Source: Sphingomonas prati (GTDB lineage Bacteria > Pseudomonadota > Alphaproteobacteria > Sphingomonadales > Sphingomonadaceae). From it: a stretch of DNA of 64,000 nt. The stretch lies in contig NZ_BMJP01000004.1 in assembly GCF_014643515.1 (NCBI RefSeq), positions 310,001 to 374,000 of the forward strand, read 5' to 3'. The translations under genes and the position numbers were made by a program. Shown piece after piece: positions 1 to 9,143 of this stretch. The notes beneath the pieces were generated by a model, which searched no databases, had not been told where the DNA came from, and worked only from the letters and a program-made list of their open reading frames with translations. How positions within the stretch are numbered: position 1 is the first letter of the stretch; each line of letters starts with the position of its first letter.

Positions 1-1215
1 GGCTGGCGCGTCGCCGGCAACAAGGAACCGCTCAAACTACGCGGCCCCGACCCGAAGGCACGCGGCGGCCTCGCCATGCACCAGGGCGGCGTCATCCAGA
101 CGCCTGCCGGCGAATGGTGGGGCTGGTCCATGTTCGAGGGCAATTCAGTGGGCCGCCTCACCGCGCTGTCGCCGGTGACGTGGAAGGACGGCTGGCCCTA
201 TTTCGGCCTCCCCGGCAATCTCGGCCGCTCGCCGCGCACCTGGGTCAAGCCGCGGCTGCCCGCCTCGCCCGATCACGCGCCCTACCAGCGGTCGGACAGC
301 TTCGCCGGCCCCGCGCTCGGGCCCATCTGGCAATGGAACCACGTCCCCGTCGCGGCCAACTGGTCGCTCACGGCCCGCCCCGGCGCACTCCGGCTGACCA
401 CGTTGCCCGCCCCCGGCTTCCTCCAGGCGCGCAACACGCTGACCCAGCGCGCGATCGGCCCGCAGTCCACGCCGGTCGTCGAACTCGACGTCGCCGGGCT
501 CCGTGCGGGCGACGTCGCCGGGCTCGCGCTGCTCAACCGGCCATTCGCCACGATCGGCGTCGAACGGTCCGCCAAGGGTCTCGAACTGGTCATGACCGAC
601 GAGTTGGCCGGCACCCTCCGCCGCCCGCTCACCGCCACGCATCTCTGGCTGCGCGCCACCGCGGATCTGGCGCACGACCGCGCGCAGTTCGGCGTCTCGA
701 CCGACGGCCGCCGCTTCACCGACTTCGGCACGCCCGTGACGATGCCGTTCCAGCTGCTGACGTTCCAGGGCGTCCGCTACGCACTGTTCGCCTACAACAG
801 CGCCGGCACGCCCGGCGGCCATGCCGACTTCCTTGACTTCAAGGTGACCGAAGGCCACCCCGAAAGCCGCCCGGACATCCCATATGCCCGCACCATCCGC
901 CTGACCCCGATCGGCAAGCCCGCCGCCCCCGCACTCGCCGGCCTCCGCGTCGACCGGCACCCGCTCGGCCGCGTCTCGCTCACCCGCGGCGGCCAGTCGC
1001 TCACCACCGCGCCCGACGGCTCCGCCGCGATGCGCCCCACCGACGGCGGCCCGGCGCAGCAATATCAGTGGATGGAATCCTTGAGCGGCGGCGCGGTGCT
1101 GATGTCGCTCGTCACCAACCGCTACCTCCACGTCGCCAATGGCGGCACGCTGCGCGCTGACAGCCCGGGACCCAGCGCGGACAATGCCGACGGCAGCCGC
1201 TTCCTAGTGCAATAA
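1..1215 (+). CDS. Glycoside hydrolase family 43 protein, 3' part (cut by window edge)
   Basis: The frame is open from base 1, so the gene begins upstream and only the last 404 residues are here. The first stretch (GGVIQTPAGEWWGWSMFE, then GRSPRTWVKP) is the end of a GH43 five-bladed propeller of the xylosidase/arabinofuranosidase type. A beta-sandwich follows, roughly residues 100-290, resembling the C-terminal concanavalin-like domain of GH43 beta-xylosidases. The last ~100 residues (NRYLHVANGGTL) look like a small beta-trefoil or fascin-like module, a weaker call. The catalytic residues lie outside the window. It probably trims xylose or arabinose from hemicellulose, and it precedes a GH3 enzyme on the same strand after an 82-nt gap. 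Confidence 0.85.
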   Translation, partial: GWRVAGNKEPLKLRGPDPKARGGLAMHQGGVIQTPAGEWWGWSMFEGNSVGRLTALSPVTWKDGWPYFGLPGNLGRSPRTWVKPRLPASPDHAPYQRSDSFAGPALGPIWQWNHVPVAANWSLTARPGALRLTTLPAPGFLQARNTLTQRAIGPQSTPVVELDVAGLRAGDVAGLALLNRPFATIGVERSAKGLELVMTDELAGTLRRPLTATHLWLRATADLAHDRAQFGVSTDGRRFTDFGTPVTMPFQLLTFQGVRYALFAYNSAGTPGGHADFLDFKVTEGHPESRPDIPYARTIRLTPIGKPAAPALAGLRVDRHPLGRVSLTRGGQSLTTAPDGSAAMRPTDGGPAQQYQWMESLSGGAVLMSLVTNRYLHVANGGTLRADSPGPSADNADGSRFLVQ

Positions 1216-1297
1216 GCTCAACTATTTCGGACGTTGTCCGACGCTAACAATAGTCTTACAAGACCCAAAACAAGACAAGACGACAGGGGAGATGGGG

Positions 1298-3979
1298 ATG
1301 ACGCGCGGATCGCACTCGCAAAGGCACGTCCTGTGGGCATCGGCCGCGATCGGCCTCGCGCTCACCAGCGTCGCAACCGCGCAGCCCATCGCCCCCGCCC
1401 CGGCCGTGAGCCCGGTCCATGCGCAGGCCGATCGCATAGCCGCCGCACTCGTCGCGCGCATGACGATCGAGGAGAAGCTCGACCAGCTGCTCAACGTCGC
1501 CCCCGCCATCCCGCGGCTGAACGTCCCGCGCTACAACTGGTGGACGGAATCGCTCCACGGCGCGCTTGGGCCCACCGAGACGACCAACTTCCCCGAACCG
1601 ATCGGCCTCGCCGCCACCTTCGACGCCCCGCTCGTCCGCAACGTCGCGGCCGCGATCGGCACGGAGGTCCGCGCGCTCCACACGCTCTCGCGCCAGACCG
1701 GGCGCAACGGGCGGATCGGCACTGGCCTCGACACCTGGTCGCCCAACATCAACATCTTCCGCGACCCGCGCTGGGGCCGCGGCCAGGAAACCTATGGCGA
1801 GGATCCGTATCTCGCCGCCCGCACCGGCGTCGCCTTCATCGAAGGGATGCAGGGCCCGAACCCCGATCTGCCGCAGGTCGTCGCCACGCCGAAACATTTC
1901 GCGGTCCACAGCGGCCCGGAATCGACCCGCCACGAAGCGAACGTCTTCGTCTCCGCGCACGATCTGGAGGACACCTACCTCCCCGCCTTCCGCGCCGCGA
2001 TCGTCGAGGGGCGCGCCAATTCGGTCATGTGCGCCTACAACCGCATCGACGGCCAACCGGCCTGCGCCAGCGACCTGCTGCTGAAGGATCATCTCCGCGG
2101 TGCATGGGGCTTCACCGGCTATGTCGTGTCGGATTGCGACGCGGTGAAGGACATCGCCGACACTCACAAATACTCGCCCGACGGCCCGACCGCGGTCGCC
2201 GCCGCGATGCGCGCCGGCGTCGACAGCGAGTGCCACAACGCCACCCTCTCCGACACGTCGGGGCTCGAAGACCGCTACCGCGAGGCGCTGCGCCGTCAGC
2301 TTATCACCGAGCGCGAGATCGACACCACGCTCGTCCGGCTGTTCTCCGCGCGCTACCGCACCGGCGACCTGCCCGGCCTCGCCGGCACGCCCGCCACCAT
2401 CCCCGTCGCCGCGATCGGCGCGCCGGCCCAGGACGCGCTGGCGCTGACCGCCGCCGCCAAGAGCCTCGTGCTGCTGAAGAACGATGGCGTCCTGCCGTTG
2501 AAACCCGGCATCCGCGTCGCGGTGGTCGGCCCGCTCGGTGATGCCACGCGCGTCCTGCGCGGCAACTATTCCTCCGGCCTCACCGGCACGCCCGTCTCGG
2601 TCGTCGACGGTCTCCGCCGCGCTATGCCCGGCGCGCGCGTCACGCTCGTGCCGTTCGGCGCGTCGCTGACCGATGGCGACCGCGTGCCGCAGCAGATGCT
2701 CCGCACGCCGGACGGCAAGCCAGGCGTGCTGGTGCGCTACTACAACCCGCTGCGCCCCGCCCCCACCGCATTCGCGCCCGGTACGCGCGACGCCGCGATC
2801 GCCGCGATGCGCTACCAGGCGAAACCCGTCGTCACGCGGATCGAACCCGATGTCGGCGACCGCAACCTGCAACTCGCCAAGCTGTCCGACATCCACCGCG
2901 TCGTCCGCACCGGCTTCCTCGTGCCCGCCGAAAGCGGCACCTACCGCGTCGGCCTGACCGGCGCCGGCGGCTCGGCCCGCCTCGACGGCAAGCTCATTTC
3001 GGACCGCGCCAAGTCGCGCTGGAACGACCTCGCCACGTTTGAAACACTCCAGCTCCAGGCCGGCAAACGCTACCCCTTCACGATCGAGGGCGAGGTTTCG
3101 CTCGTCTGGAAACGCATCTCGCAGAACCCGACCGCCGATCTCACCCGCGCCGCCGCCGATGCCGACGTGCTCGTCGCGGTCGTCGGCCTGACCTCCGACC
3201 TCGAAGCGGAGGAGACCGGCATCAAGGTCCCCGGCTTCGAAGGCGGCGATAAGACGACGCTCGATCTCGCCCCCGATCAGCAGGCGATGCTGACCGCCGC
3301 CCGCGCCACGGGCAAGCCGATCGTCGTCGTCGCCATGAACGGCAGCCCGATCAACCTGGCCTGGGCCAAGGACAATGCCGCCGCGATCCTGGAGGCCTGG
3401 TATCCGGGCCAGGCCGGCGGCACCGCGATCGGCGACGTCCTGTCCGGCCGCACCAACCCGGCCGGCCGCCTGCCACTGACCTTCTACCGCAGCGTCACGG
3501 ACCTGCCGCCGTTCGATGATTACGCCATGACCGGCCGCACCTACCGCTACTTCGCCGGCACGCCGGTCTACGCGTTCGGCCACGGGCTCAGCTACACCAA
3601 GTTCGACTATGGCGCGCTGAACCTCACCCCCGCGGCCGGCGGCGCCGGACAGGGCCTGCGCGTCACCACCGAGCTCTGCAACACCGGTGCACGCGCGGGC
3701 GACGAGGTGGCACAGCTCTACCTCAACTTCCCCGACACGCCCGGCGCACCGCGCATCGCGCTGCGCGGCTATCAGCGCGTCACGCTCGCCCCCGGCGAAC
3801 GCCGCACGCTGACCTTTAACCTCTCACCGCGCGACCTGAGCAGCGTCGACGTCGACGGCACCCGCCGCGTCGCCACCGGCCGCTACCGCGTCACCGTCGG
3901 CTCCGGCCAGCCCGGCCCCGGCGTCGCCAGCAAGTCCGACCGCTTCGACGTCCGCACCGCAGTGGCCGTCGCGAAGTAA
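1298..3979 (+). CDS. Glycoside hydrolase family 3 beta-xylosidase/beta-glucosidase with PA14 insert
   Basis: This 893-aa protein releases terminal beta-linked sugars from oligosaccharides. It has an N-terminal signal peptide (VLWASAAIGLALTSVATAQ), so it is probably periplasmic. The (beta/alpha)8 domain carries NWWTESLHGALG, a signature of the xylosidase branch of GH3, and the nucleophile motif VVSDCDAV (Asp279). A PA14-like domain (VLVRYYNPLRP to SARLDGKLI) is inserted in the second GH3 domain, and a C-terminal fibronectin-type domain ends the protein. I chose the ATG at 1298 over the in-frame ATG at 1292 because AGGGGA at 1285-1290 is properly spaced only for 1298. The true substrate (xylose, glucose or arabinose) cannot be fixed from sequence. 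Confidence 0.92.
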   Translation: MTRGSHSQRHVLWASAAIGLALTSVATAQPIAPAPAVSPVHAQADRIAAALVARMTIEEKLDQLLNVAPAIPRLNVPRYNWWTESLHGALGPTETTNFPEPIGLAATFDAPLVRNVAAAIGTEVRALHTLSRQTGRNGRIGTGLDTWSPNINIFRDPRWGRGQETYGEDPYLAARTGVAFIEGMQGPNPDLPQVVATPKHFAVHSGPESTRHEANVFVSAHDLEDTYLPAFRAAIVEGRANSVMCAYNRIDGQPACASDLLLKDHLRGAWGFTGYVVSDCDAVKDIADTHKYSPDGPTAVAAAMRAGVDSECHNATLSDTSGLEDRYREALRRQLITEREIDTTLVRLFSARYRTGDLPGLAGTPATIPVAAIGAPAQDALALTAAAKSLVLLKNDGVLPLKPGIRVAVVGPLGDATRVLRGNYSSGLTGTPVSVVDGLRRAMPGARVTLVPFGASLTDGDRVPQQMLRTPDGKPGVLVRYYNPLRPAPTAFAPGTRDAAIAAMRYQAKPVVTRIEPDVGDRNLQLAKLSDIHRVVRTGFLVPAESGTYRVGLTGAGGSARLDGKLISDRAKSRWNDLATFETLQLQAGKRYPFTIEGEVSLVWKRISQNPTADLTRAAADADVLVAVVGLTSDLEAEETGIKVPGFEGGDKTTLDLAPDQQAMLTAARATGKPIVVVAMNGSPINLAWAKDNAAAILEAWYPGQAGGTAIGDVLSGRTNPAGRLPLTFYRSVTDLPPFDDYAMTGRTYRYFAGTPVYAFGHGLSYTKFDYGALNLTPAAGGAGQGLRVTTELCNTGARAGDEVAQLYLNFPDTPGAPRIALRGYQRVTLAPGERRTLTFNLSPRDLSSVDVDGTRRVATGRYRVTVGSGQPGPGVASKSDRFDVRTAVAVAK

Positions 3980-4009
3980 AAGGACCGCCCCCAACTCCAG
4001 ACACTCACC

Positions 4010-4069
4010 CCGTTCGGTTCGAGCCTGTCGAGAACTCAGCGCAGGTCGCGACAAGCTCCAACCGAACGG
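4010..4069. repeat. Inverted repeat, copy 1 of a GTTCGGTTCGAGC family
   Basis: The arms CCGTTCGGTT and AACCGAACGG bracket about 40 nt that include TGTCGAGAAC and a partly complementary CGCGACAAGC. The element lies between the convergent GH3 and cupin genes. A better-paired copy is at 15246-15307, also between convergent genes. It probably forms a hairpin that ends transcription from both sides, but it has no T tract. Confidence 0.75.
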
Positions 4070-4085
4070 ACGGAAGCAATCAAAC

Positions 4086-5084
4086 TCAAACCCCGCGCAG
4101 CAACCGCATCACCATCGCCCGGATGCGCCCGGAGTTCCCCGCCCCCAGGATCCCGTGCCGTTCCGCCGGGAGGTGCGCCAGCGGGTGCCCGTCCGGCCGG
4201 AACACATAATGGTCGAAGAACGCCCGCCACGCCGCACGCTCCCCCTCCGGTCGCTCCGCGATCGCGACCATCGCCAGCATCATCGCGCTGTGCGGCTGGT
4301 CCGGCCCGCCGCTGCTTGCATCCCACCAGTAATTGACCAGCACGTTCAGCGCGCCTGTCGCCTCCACCTGATGCCACCACAGCTTAGGAATATAGAGCGC
4401 GTCGCCGGGCTCCAAATCTACCTCCAGCGCGGTGTCGCGGATCGCTTCGAACCGTGGATAGCGCGGGTCGCCCGGCGCACTGCCCACGGCCAGCGCGACC
4501 GGCTGCCCCGCCATCGTATGGTCGATCGGCCCGACGTAAAGGTCGCCGATCGCCTCGGGCGGATACAGCGTGAACCGCCGCGTCCCCGCCACCACGCACG
4601 CGATATTGTCCGACGTATCATAATGGCAGGCGACCGAAGACCGATGCCCCAGCCAGATCCGCGGCTGCACCGCCGGCAGAAATGCCAGCCCATTCTCCGC
4701 GGCAAAGCCCGGCAGATATCCCTCGGTCGACAGCGACCCGACATACATCGTCGGGGCCTCCGCCACGCCCGCCGTCGCGACGATCTCCGCCAGCGCCTCC
4801 CCGAATCGCATCGTCCGCCGCTCGAAATTGAACCCGCTCAGGTCGTCGCTATAGGTGTAGCGCCCGGCGATCGCCGGCGCGCCGACGAACACCTCCGCCG
4901 GCCGGGCAGCGTCCAGCCGCGCAAGATACGCCGCGAGTTCGCCCTGCTCGGACGCCGCCCGCACCGGCCAGTCGCGCACCGCACCGCGCAGCACCACCGG
5001 GCGGCACGCGGCCACCACCTCCGCCCGGAACCGGTCGGGCGACGTCAGCGCATCCGCCGCGACGTCCGCCACCCGCCCGGTCAT
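4086..5084 (-). CDS. Cupin-like (JmjC-type, Cupin_8) Fe(II)/2-oxoglutarate hydroxylase-like protein
   Basis: This 332-aa protein has the fold markers of JmjC/FIH-like hydroxylases. The iron triad is visible as H154-Y-D156 in ACHYDTSDN and a distal H238 in YIPKLWWHQVEA, on the expected double-stranded beta helix. That fits an oxygenase acting on a protein or small molecule, although its substrate is unknown. The ATG at 5084 overlaps the SapC stop by 4 nt (ATGA), so the two are translationally coupled. In sphingomonads such genes recur beside TBDTs, SapC and tryptophan halogenases, exactly as here. No signal peptide is seen, so it should act in the cytoplasm. Confidence 0.88.
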   Translation of the reverse strand: MTGRVADVAADALTSPDRFRAEVVAACRPVVLRGAVRDWPVRAASEQGELAAYLARLDAARPAEVFVGAPAIAGRYTYSDDLSGFNFERRTMRFGEALAEIVATAGVAEAPTMYVGSLSTEGYLPGFAAENGLAFLPAVQPRIWLGHRSSVACHYDTSDNIACVVAGTRRFTLYPPEAIGDLYVGPIDHTMAGQPVALAVGSAPGDPRYPRFEAIRDTALEVDLEPGDALYIPKLWWHQVEATGALNVLVNYWWDASSGGPDQPHSAMMLAMVAIAERPEGERAAWRAFFDHYVFRPDGHPLAHLPAERHGILGAGNSGRIRAMVMRLLRGV

Positions 5085-5836
5085 GCGCCGGCCAGCCGGT
5101 CGTTCCGCACCCGCGCCATCCGCGCGATCTGCCGCACCGACTGAATCTGCGTATAGCAGGCCGCCAGGTCGCCATCGTGGAACATCGCCAGAACCGTCGT
5201 GTCCGGCAACGCCGCCACCGCATCGGCACTGATCGTATAGAGGTCCTCGAGCCGGAACCGCGTACCGTCGTCGAACCGCAGGTCGATGTCGATGGGCTCC
5301 AGCAGCGACCGTTCCAGCAACCGCGCGATGAACGCATCCGTCGCCGGCAGGCCCGCATGCAACCGCCCCAGCGCGCGCTGGACGCGTTGCAAAGCCACGC
5401 CCTGCCCCCCGTCGCCGTCGAACAGCGGCGCGCCGCCCCCGTCCACGAACATCGGCAGGTCGCGGTCGATCACGATCCGGTCCTGCTCCACGAAGAACCC
5501 CTCGCGCTCCAGGTCCGCCGGGCGATAGCCGCGCAACCGGCCGCTTTCGTCCAGGTTCGCATCGTCGCCCGCCTGCAACCGCAACAGTGCACCGGCGTAG
5601 AAGCGGCCGGTCTCCGGACTCTTGGCGAACAGGATCGGATAATCCGCCGCCGCCGGCCCGAACTCCCCCACCACGATCTGCACGAACAAACGTTCCGCGT
5701 CGCCCGACGCGCGGATGCCGAGCGTCCCGTGCTGCTCGAACCCGAGCACTTCCCATGCCGCCACGCCGTCGTCCTCATCCTGCGGGCACAAGCCCTCTCC
5801 GTTTCCGACTGTAGTCGTTGAGAGCGTTACCGCCAA
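5081..5836 (-). CDS. SapC family protein
   Basis: The 251-aa product matches the SapC family in its core FVQIVVGEFGPAAADYPILFAKSPETGRFYAGALL and in the C-terminal LPDTTVLAMFHDGDLAACYTQI block. SapC was first named from an S-layer-associated locus, and its biochemical role is not established. The start is a TTG at 5836 with no clear ribosome-binding site. No ATG or GTG lies near the conserved core, so TTG is the best choice but is uncertain. It is the first gene of a two-gene unit with the cupin, divergent from the TBDT at 6005. Two GGTAACG half-sites flank its start codon, which suggests repression by a LacI-type regulator. Confidence 0.85.
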   Translation of the reverse strand: MAVTLSTTTVGNGEGLCPQDEDDGVAAWEVLGFEQHGTLGIRASGDAERLFVQIVVGEFGPAAADYPILFAKSPETGRFYAGALLRLQAGDDANLDESGRLRGYRPADLEREGFFVEQDRIVIDRDLPMFVDGGGAPLFDGDGGQGVALQRVQRALGRLHAGLPATDAFIARLLERSLLEPIDIDLRFDDGTRFRLEDLYTISADAVAALPDTTVLAMFHDGDLAACYTQIQSVRQIARMARVRNDRLAGA

Positions 5837-5853
5837 GCCACGGTCGGGTAACG
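5825..5853. promoter_or_regulatory. Inverted GGTAACG half-sites over the SapC start
   Basis: CGTTACC at 5825-5831 and GGTAACG at 5847-5853 form a perfect 7-bp inverted repeat with a 15-nt spacer. The half-site matches the GGTAACG part of the palindromes near 18617 and 18792. Regulation by the LacI-type protein at 21801 is an inference. Confidence 0.4.
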
Positions 5854-5886
5854 TATTGCATTACACTGACAAACAGCTTGCATCCC

Positions 5887-5903
5887 GGTTTAGCGCTACC
5901 TAA
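5887..5903. promoter_or_regulatory. Candidate LacI-family operator (TAGCGCTA core)
   Basis: GGTTTAGCGCTACCTAA contains an 8-bp palindrome with a central CG, as LacI-family operators do. From memory, TTAGCGCTACC is shared with the xylose-inducible promoter operator of Caulobacter. It lies about 100 nt upstream of the TBDT at 6005, between divergent genes. Confidence 0.5.
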
Positions 5904-6004
5904 GCCACCGCCATCACGTCCGGATTGCCGGTTCCCGCTTCAGCGGGGGCAGCACGAGAGACAGAACGCGGCCGATCAACGGCCCATCTATAAAGGGAGA
6001 GGGC

Positions 6005-9000
6005 ATGAACATCATCACTGGCCAGTTCGGTTCGCGCTGGAACAAGGCGCGTCGTTCCCCGCTGATCGGCGCCTCGTCGGTACTCGCGATCGCGCTTGCG
6101 ACCCCCGCTTATGCGCAGGCGCAGACCCCCGTCGCCGCGCAGCCGGCTACCCCCGCAACCGGGGCCGTGACGACCGGAACCGCCCAGCCGGCCGGCCTCC
6201 AGCCCGCCGTTCCCTCTCCCAATACTCAGATCACCGCCGAACAGGCCGGCCAGCCGCAGGACGCCGCAACCGCGCCCGTCCCCGTGAACGGTCAGTCGAT
6301 CGCGACCACCGAGGCAGCACCCGCCGACGACGGTCAGGAGATCGTCGTCACCGGCCTGCGCGGCTCGCTTCAGCGCAACCTGGACATCAAGCGCACGTCG
6401 CAAGGCGTCGTCGACGTCATCTCGGCCGAAGACATCGGCAAGTTCCCCGATTCCAACGTCGCTGCTTCGCTCCAGCGCCTGCCCGGCGTGTCGATCCAGC
6501 GTTCCGGCGCACGCGGTGAGGCCACCGGCATCACCGTCCGCGGCTTCGGCGGCGATTTCAACACGACGCTGTACGATGGTCGCCGCATCTCGACCGCGAC
6601 CGGCGGCCGCCAGATCGATTTCAGCACCGTGGGTGCGGATTTCATCGGCCAGCTCAGCGTCCTGAAGACGCCCGACGTCTCGCTCGCATCCAGCTCGATC
6701 GGCGCGACCGTCGACATCGCCTTCCCGAAACCGTTCGACCACAGCGGCTTCCGCCTGGCCACCACCGTCTCCGGTTCGCTCCAGGACCGTGCCGGCCGCG
6801 TTGTGCCCACGGCCGGCCTGCTCGTCAGCGACACGTTCGCGGACGACACGTTCGGCATCCTGGCCGACGTGATCTACACGCGGCGTGATACCGATACCAA
6901 CCGCGTCTACGTGTCCGGTTGGCCGGGCGGCTACTATGCACCGTGCCAGCTGACCCCGAACTGTACGGCCGACCAGCTGTCGACCGCGAACAAGACCGTC
7001 GTCGGCTGGTTCCCGCAGCAATATGGCGCGGAACAGCAGCAGGTGAAGGACGAGCGGATCGACGGTCGCGTCGCGCTCCAGTGGCATCCATCGGAAAGCC
7101 TGATGGTCACGCTGGACAATAACTTCTCGCGCCAGAAGATCACGACCGACGTCTACGGCTTCGGCGTCTGGTTCAATCAGAGCGACCTGCGCAACGTCAC
7201 GCTCGACGACAACGGCACCCCGACCAGCTTCACGCAGGCCGGAACCCCGACCGACTTCACCTCGGCGATCAACAAGCAGATCCTGCAGACCAACCAAACC
7301 GGTCTGAACATCAAGTACGACGCCAGCGAGAACCTGTCGTTCGAAGCCGACGGCTCCTACGCCAAGAGCTGGCTGAACCCGGGTGACGTGATCGGCAGCA
7401 GCAACGCCGACATCGGCTATTCGGGCCTGCTGTCGAACACCACCGGCCTGTCGATCAACGGCAACAGCAGCAGCGCGTTCCCTGTCCTGACCAACTATGG
7501 TCCGGCGGGCGACGAATCGCGCTTCACCGACCCCACCGTGATCGGTTCGCACGTCACCGTGCTGCAGACCCAGAACAATACCGACGTTCTGAAGCAGTTC
7601 CGTGGCGCCGCGACCTGGAAGCAGGACGATCTGACCATCAAGGTCGGCGGTCAATATTATGACGACACGTTCCGGCTGTCGAATAAGAGCACGTTCACGA
7701 ACAACTACTGGCAGGCCTATGCCGGTTACGGCGGCCCGTCCGGCGGCAGCACCGGCGTCTCGCCGCTGCCGTCCAGCCTGTTTCAGGGCAATATCAGCCT
7801 GAACAACTTCATCCCCGGCTTCGACGGCACGCTGCCTTCTTCGGTGATCAAGTTCGATCCGGCCGCCTACCAGGCGTATCTCAGCAGCCTCGGCAACCCG
7901 CAGGCCGGCAACGTCGCGGGCTACAACTATCCCGGCGTCACCGGCTTCACCGGCTCGTTCGATCAGGCGGTCGATCCGGGCAGCGTGCTGCGCGTGAACG
8001 AGAAGACCTGGGCGCTGTTCATGCGCGTCAACTTCGATGCCGAAGTCGCGGGGATGCCGTTCCACTTCAACGCCGGCGTCCGGAACGAGAATACGCACCT
8101 GACCGCCACCGGTCAGGGTCGCCAGCCGGTCTCGATCGTGCGCAGCGCCGCCGATCCGACGCTGCTGACGCTTGCCTTCACCGATACGCAGGCGGTGACG
8201 TCGAAGAGCGACTACTCCTACCTTCTGCCGACGCTCGACATGCGGCTGGAGTTGACGGACAAGCTGCAGGCCCGGTTCAGCGCATCGCGGACGCTGACCC
8301 GCCCAAGCCTCAGCCTGCTGAACCCGGTCACGACGCTCGGCAACGGTCAACGCGTCAACGCGCTGTCCGCCAGCGGCGGCAACCCGAACCTGAAGCCATA
8401 CCTCGCCGACAATTTCGATCTCGCCGGCGAATGGTACTACAAGCGCAACTCCTATCTGTCGGTCGACTTCTTCATCAAGAACGTCAGCAACTTCATCGTC
8501 GGCGGCGTGACGCGTCAAACGATCAACGACGTGATCGATCCGACGACGGGGCAGGCCGCGGTGTTCGCCGTGTCGCAGCAGGTGAACGGCCCGGACGCCA
8601 CCGTCCGCGGCGTCGAGCTGGCGTTGCAGCATGTGTTCGGCGACACCGGCTTCGGGTTTCAAGCGAACGCTACGTTCGTCGAAACCAACAAGCCGTACGA
8701 TGCGAGCGACATTTCGCAGACCGGCTTCGCGGTGACGGGCCTGGCGAACTCGGCGAACTTCGTCGGTTTCTACGACAAGAAGGGGTTCCAGTTCCGGACC
8801 GCACTTAACTGGCGTGACGAATATCTCGCCGGCTTCGGGCAGAACCAGAACACCGGTTCGTTCGGGTCGGAGCCGACCTTCGTCAACTCCAGCTTCCAGG
8901 TCGATCTGAGCTCCAGCTGGGACATCAACCCCAAGTTCAGCGTGTTTGGTGAAATCCTGAACATCAACAACAACCAGCAAAGCACGCACGGCCGGTTCAA

Positions 9001-9067
9001 GAACCAGCTGCTCGACGTGTTCGACTATGGCCGCCGCTTTACGCTCGGCGCGCGTTTCCGCTACTGA
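6005..9067 (+). CDS. TonB-dependent receptor (large, carbohydrate-type)
   Basis: This 1020-aa outer-membrane receptor probably imports oligosaccharides using TonB energy. It has a signal peptide ending near PAYAQA and a Pro/Ala/Thr-rich linker. A TonB-box-like segment (QEIVVTGLRGSL) leads into a plug with IGKFPDSNVAASLQRLPGVSIQR, the signature of the large sphingomonad and Caulobacter sugar receptors. A beta barrel follows, ending in an aromatic residue (TLGARFRY). AGGGAGAGGG sits 1-2 nt before the ATG. It is followed by a halogenase-family gene and preceded by divergent SapC and cupin genes, with an operator-like palindrome in the promoter. Xylan or arabinoxylan fragments are the likely ligand, inferred from the neighbours. 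Confidence 0.95.
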   Translation: MNIITGQFGSRWNKARRSPLIGASSVLAIALATPAYAQAQTPVAAQPATPATGAVTTGTAQPAGLQPAVPSPNTQITAEQAGQPQDAATAPVPVNGQSIATTEAAPADDGQEIVVTGLRGSLQRNLDIKRTSQGVVDVISAEDIGKFPDSNVAASLQRLPGVSIQRSGARGEATGITVRGFGGDFNTTLYDGRRISTATGGRQIDFSTVGADFIGQLSVLKTPDVSLASSSIGATVDIAFPKPFDHSGFRLATTVSGSLQDRAGRVVPTAGLLVSDTFADDTFGILADVIYTRRDTDTNRVYVSGWPGGYYAPCQLTPNCTADQLSTANKTVVGWFPQQYGAEQQQVKDERIDGRVALQWHPSESLMVTLDNNFSRQKITTDVYGFGVWFNQSDLRNVTLDDNGTPTSFTQAGTPTDFTSAINKQILQTNQTGLNIKYDASENLSFEADGSYAKSWLNPGDVIGSSNADIGYSGLLSNTTGLSINGNSSSAFPVLTNYGPAGDESRFTDPTVIGSHVTVLQTQNNTDVLKQFRGAATWKQDDLTIKVGGQYYDDTFRLSNKSTFTNNYWQAYAGYGGPSGGSTGVSPLPSSLFQGNISLNNFIPGFDGTLPSSVIKFDPAAYQAYLSSLGNPQAGNVAGYNYPGVTGFTGSFDQAVDPGSVLRVNEKTWALFMRVNFDAEVAGMPFHFNAGVRNENTHLTATGQGRQPVSIVRSAADPTLLTLAFTDTQAVTSKSDYSYLLPTLDMRLELTDKLQARFSASRTLTRPSLSLLNPVTTLGNGQRVNALSASGGNPNLKPYLADNFDLAGEWYYKRNSYLSVDFFIKNVSNFIVGGVTRQTINDVIDPTTGQAAVFAVSQQVNGPDATVRGVELALQHVFGDTGFGFQANATFVETNKPYDASDISQTGFAVTGLANSANFVGFYDKKGFQFRTALNWRDEYLAGFGQNQNTGSFGSEPTFVNSSFQVDLSSSWDINPKFSVFGEILNINNNQQSTHGRFKNQLLDVFDYGRRFTLGARFRY

Positions 9068-9143
9068 TCGACTGCCAACGGGGTTGCCGGACGTTCCGGC
9101 AACCCCAGATATCGGGTCCCCGGCCTGTGAACGATAAGATAAC

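Noticed and set aside
1227-1241. TCGGAC-GTT-GTCCGA inverted repeat before the GH3 gene
   Set aside because: The 6-bp stem is too short to call a terminator, lacks a T tract, and does not match the LacI-type sites elsewhere in the locus.
5085-5756. N-terminal extension of the cupin frame through the SapC gene
   Set aside because: The extension is out of frame with SapC and has no family match, while the ATG at 5084 overlaps the SapC stop cleanly and gives a full-length cupin.
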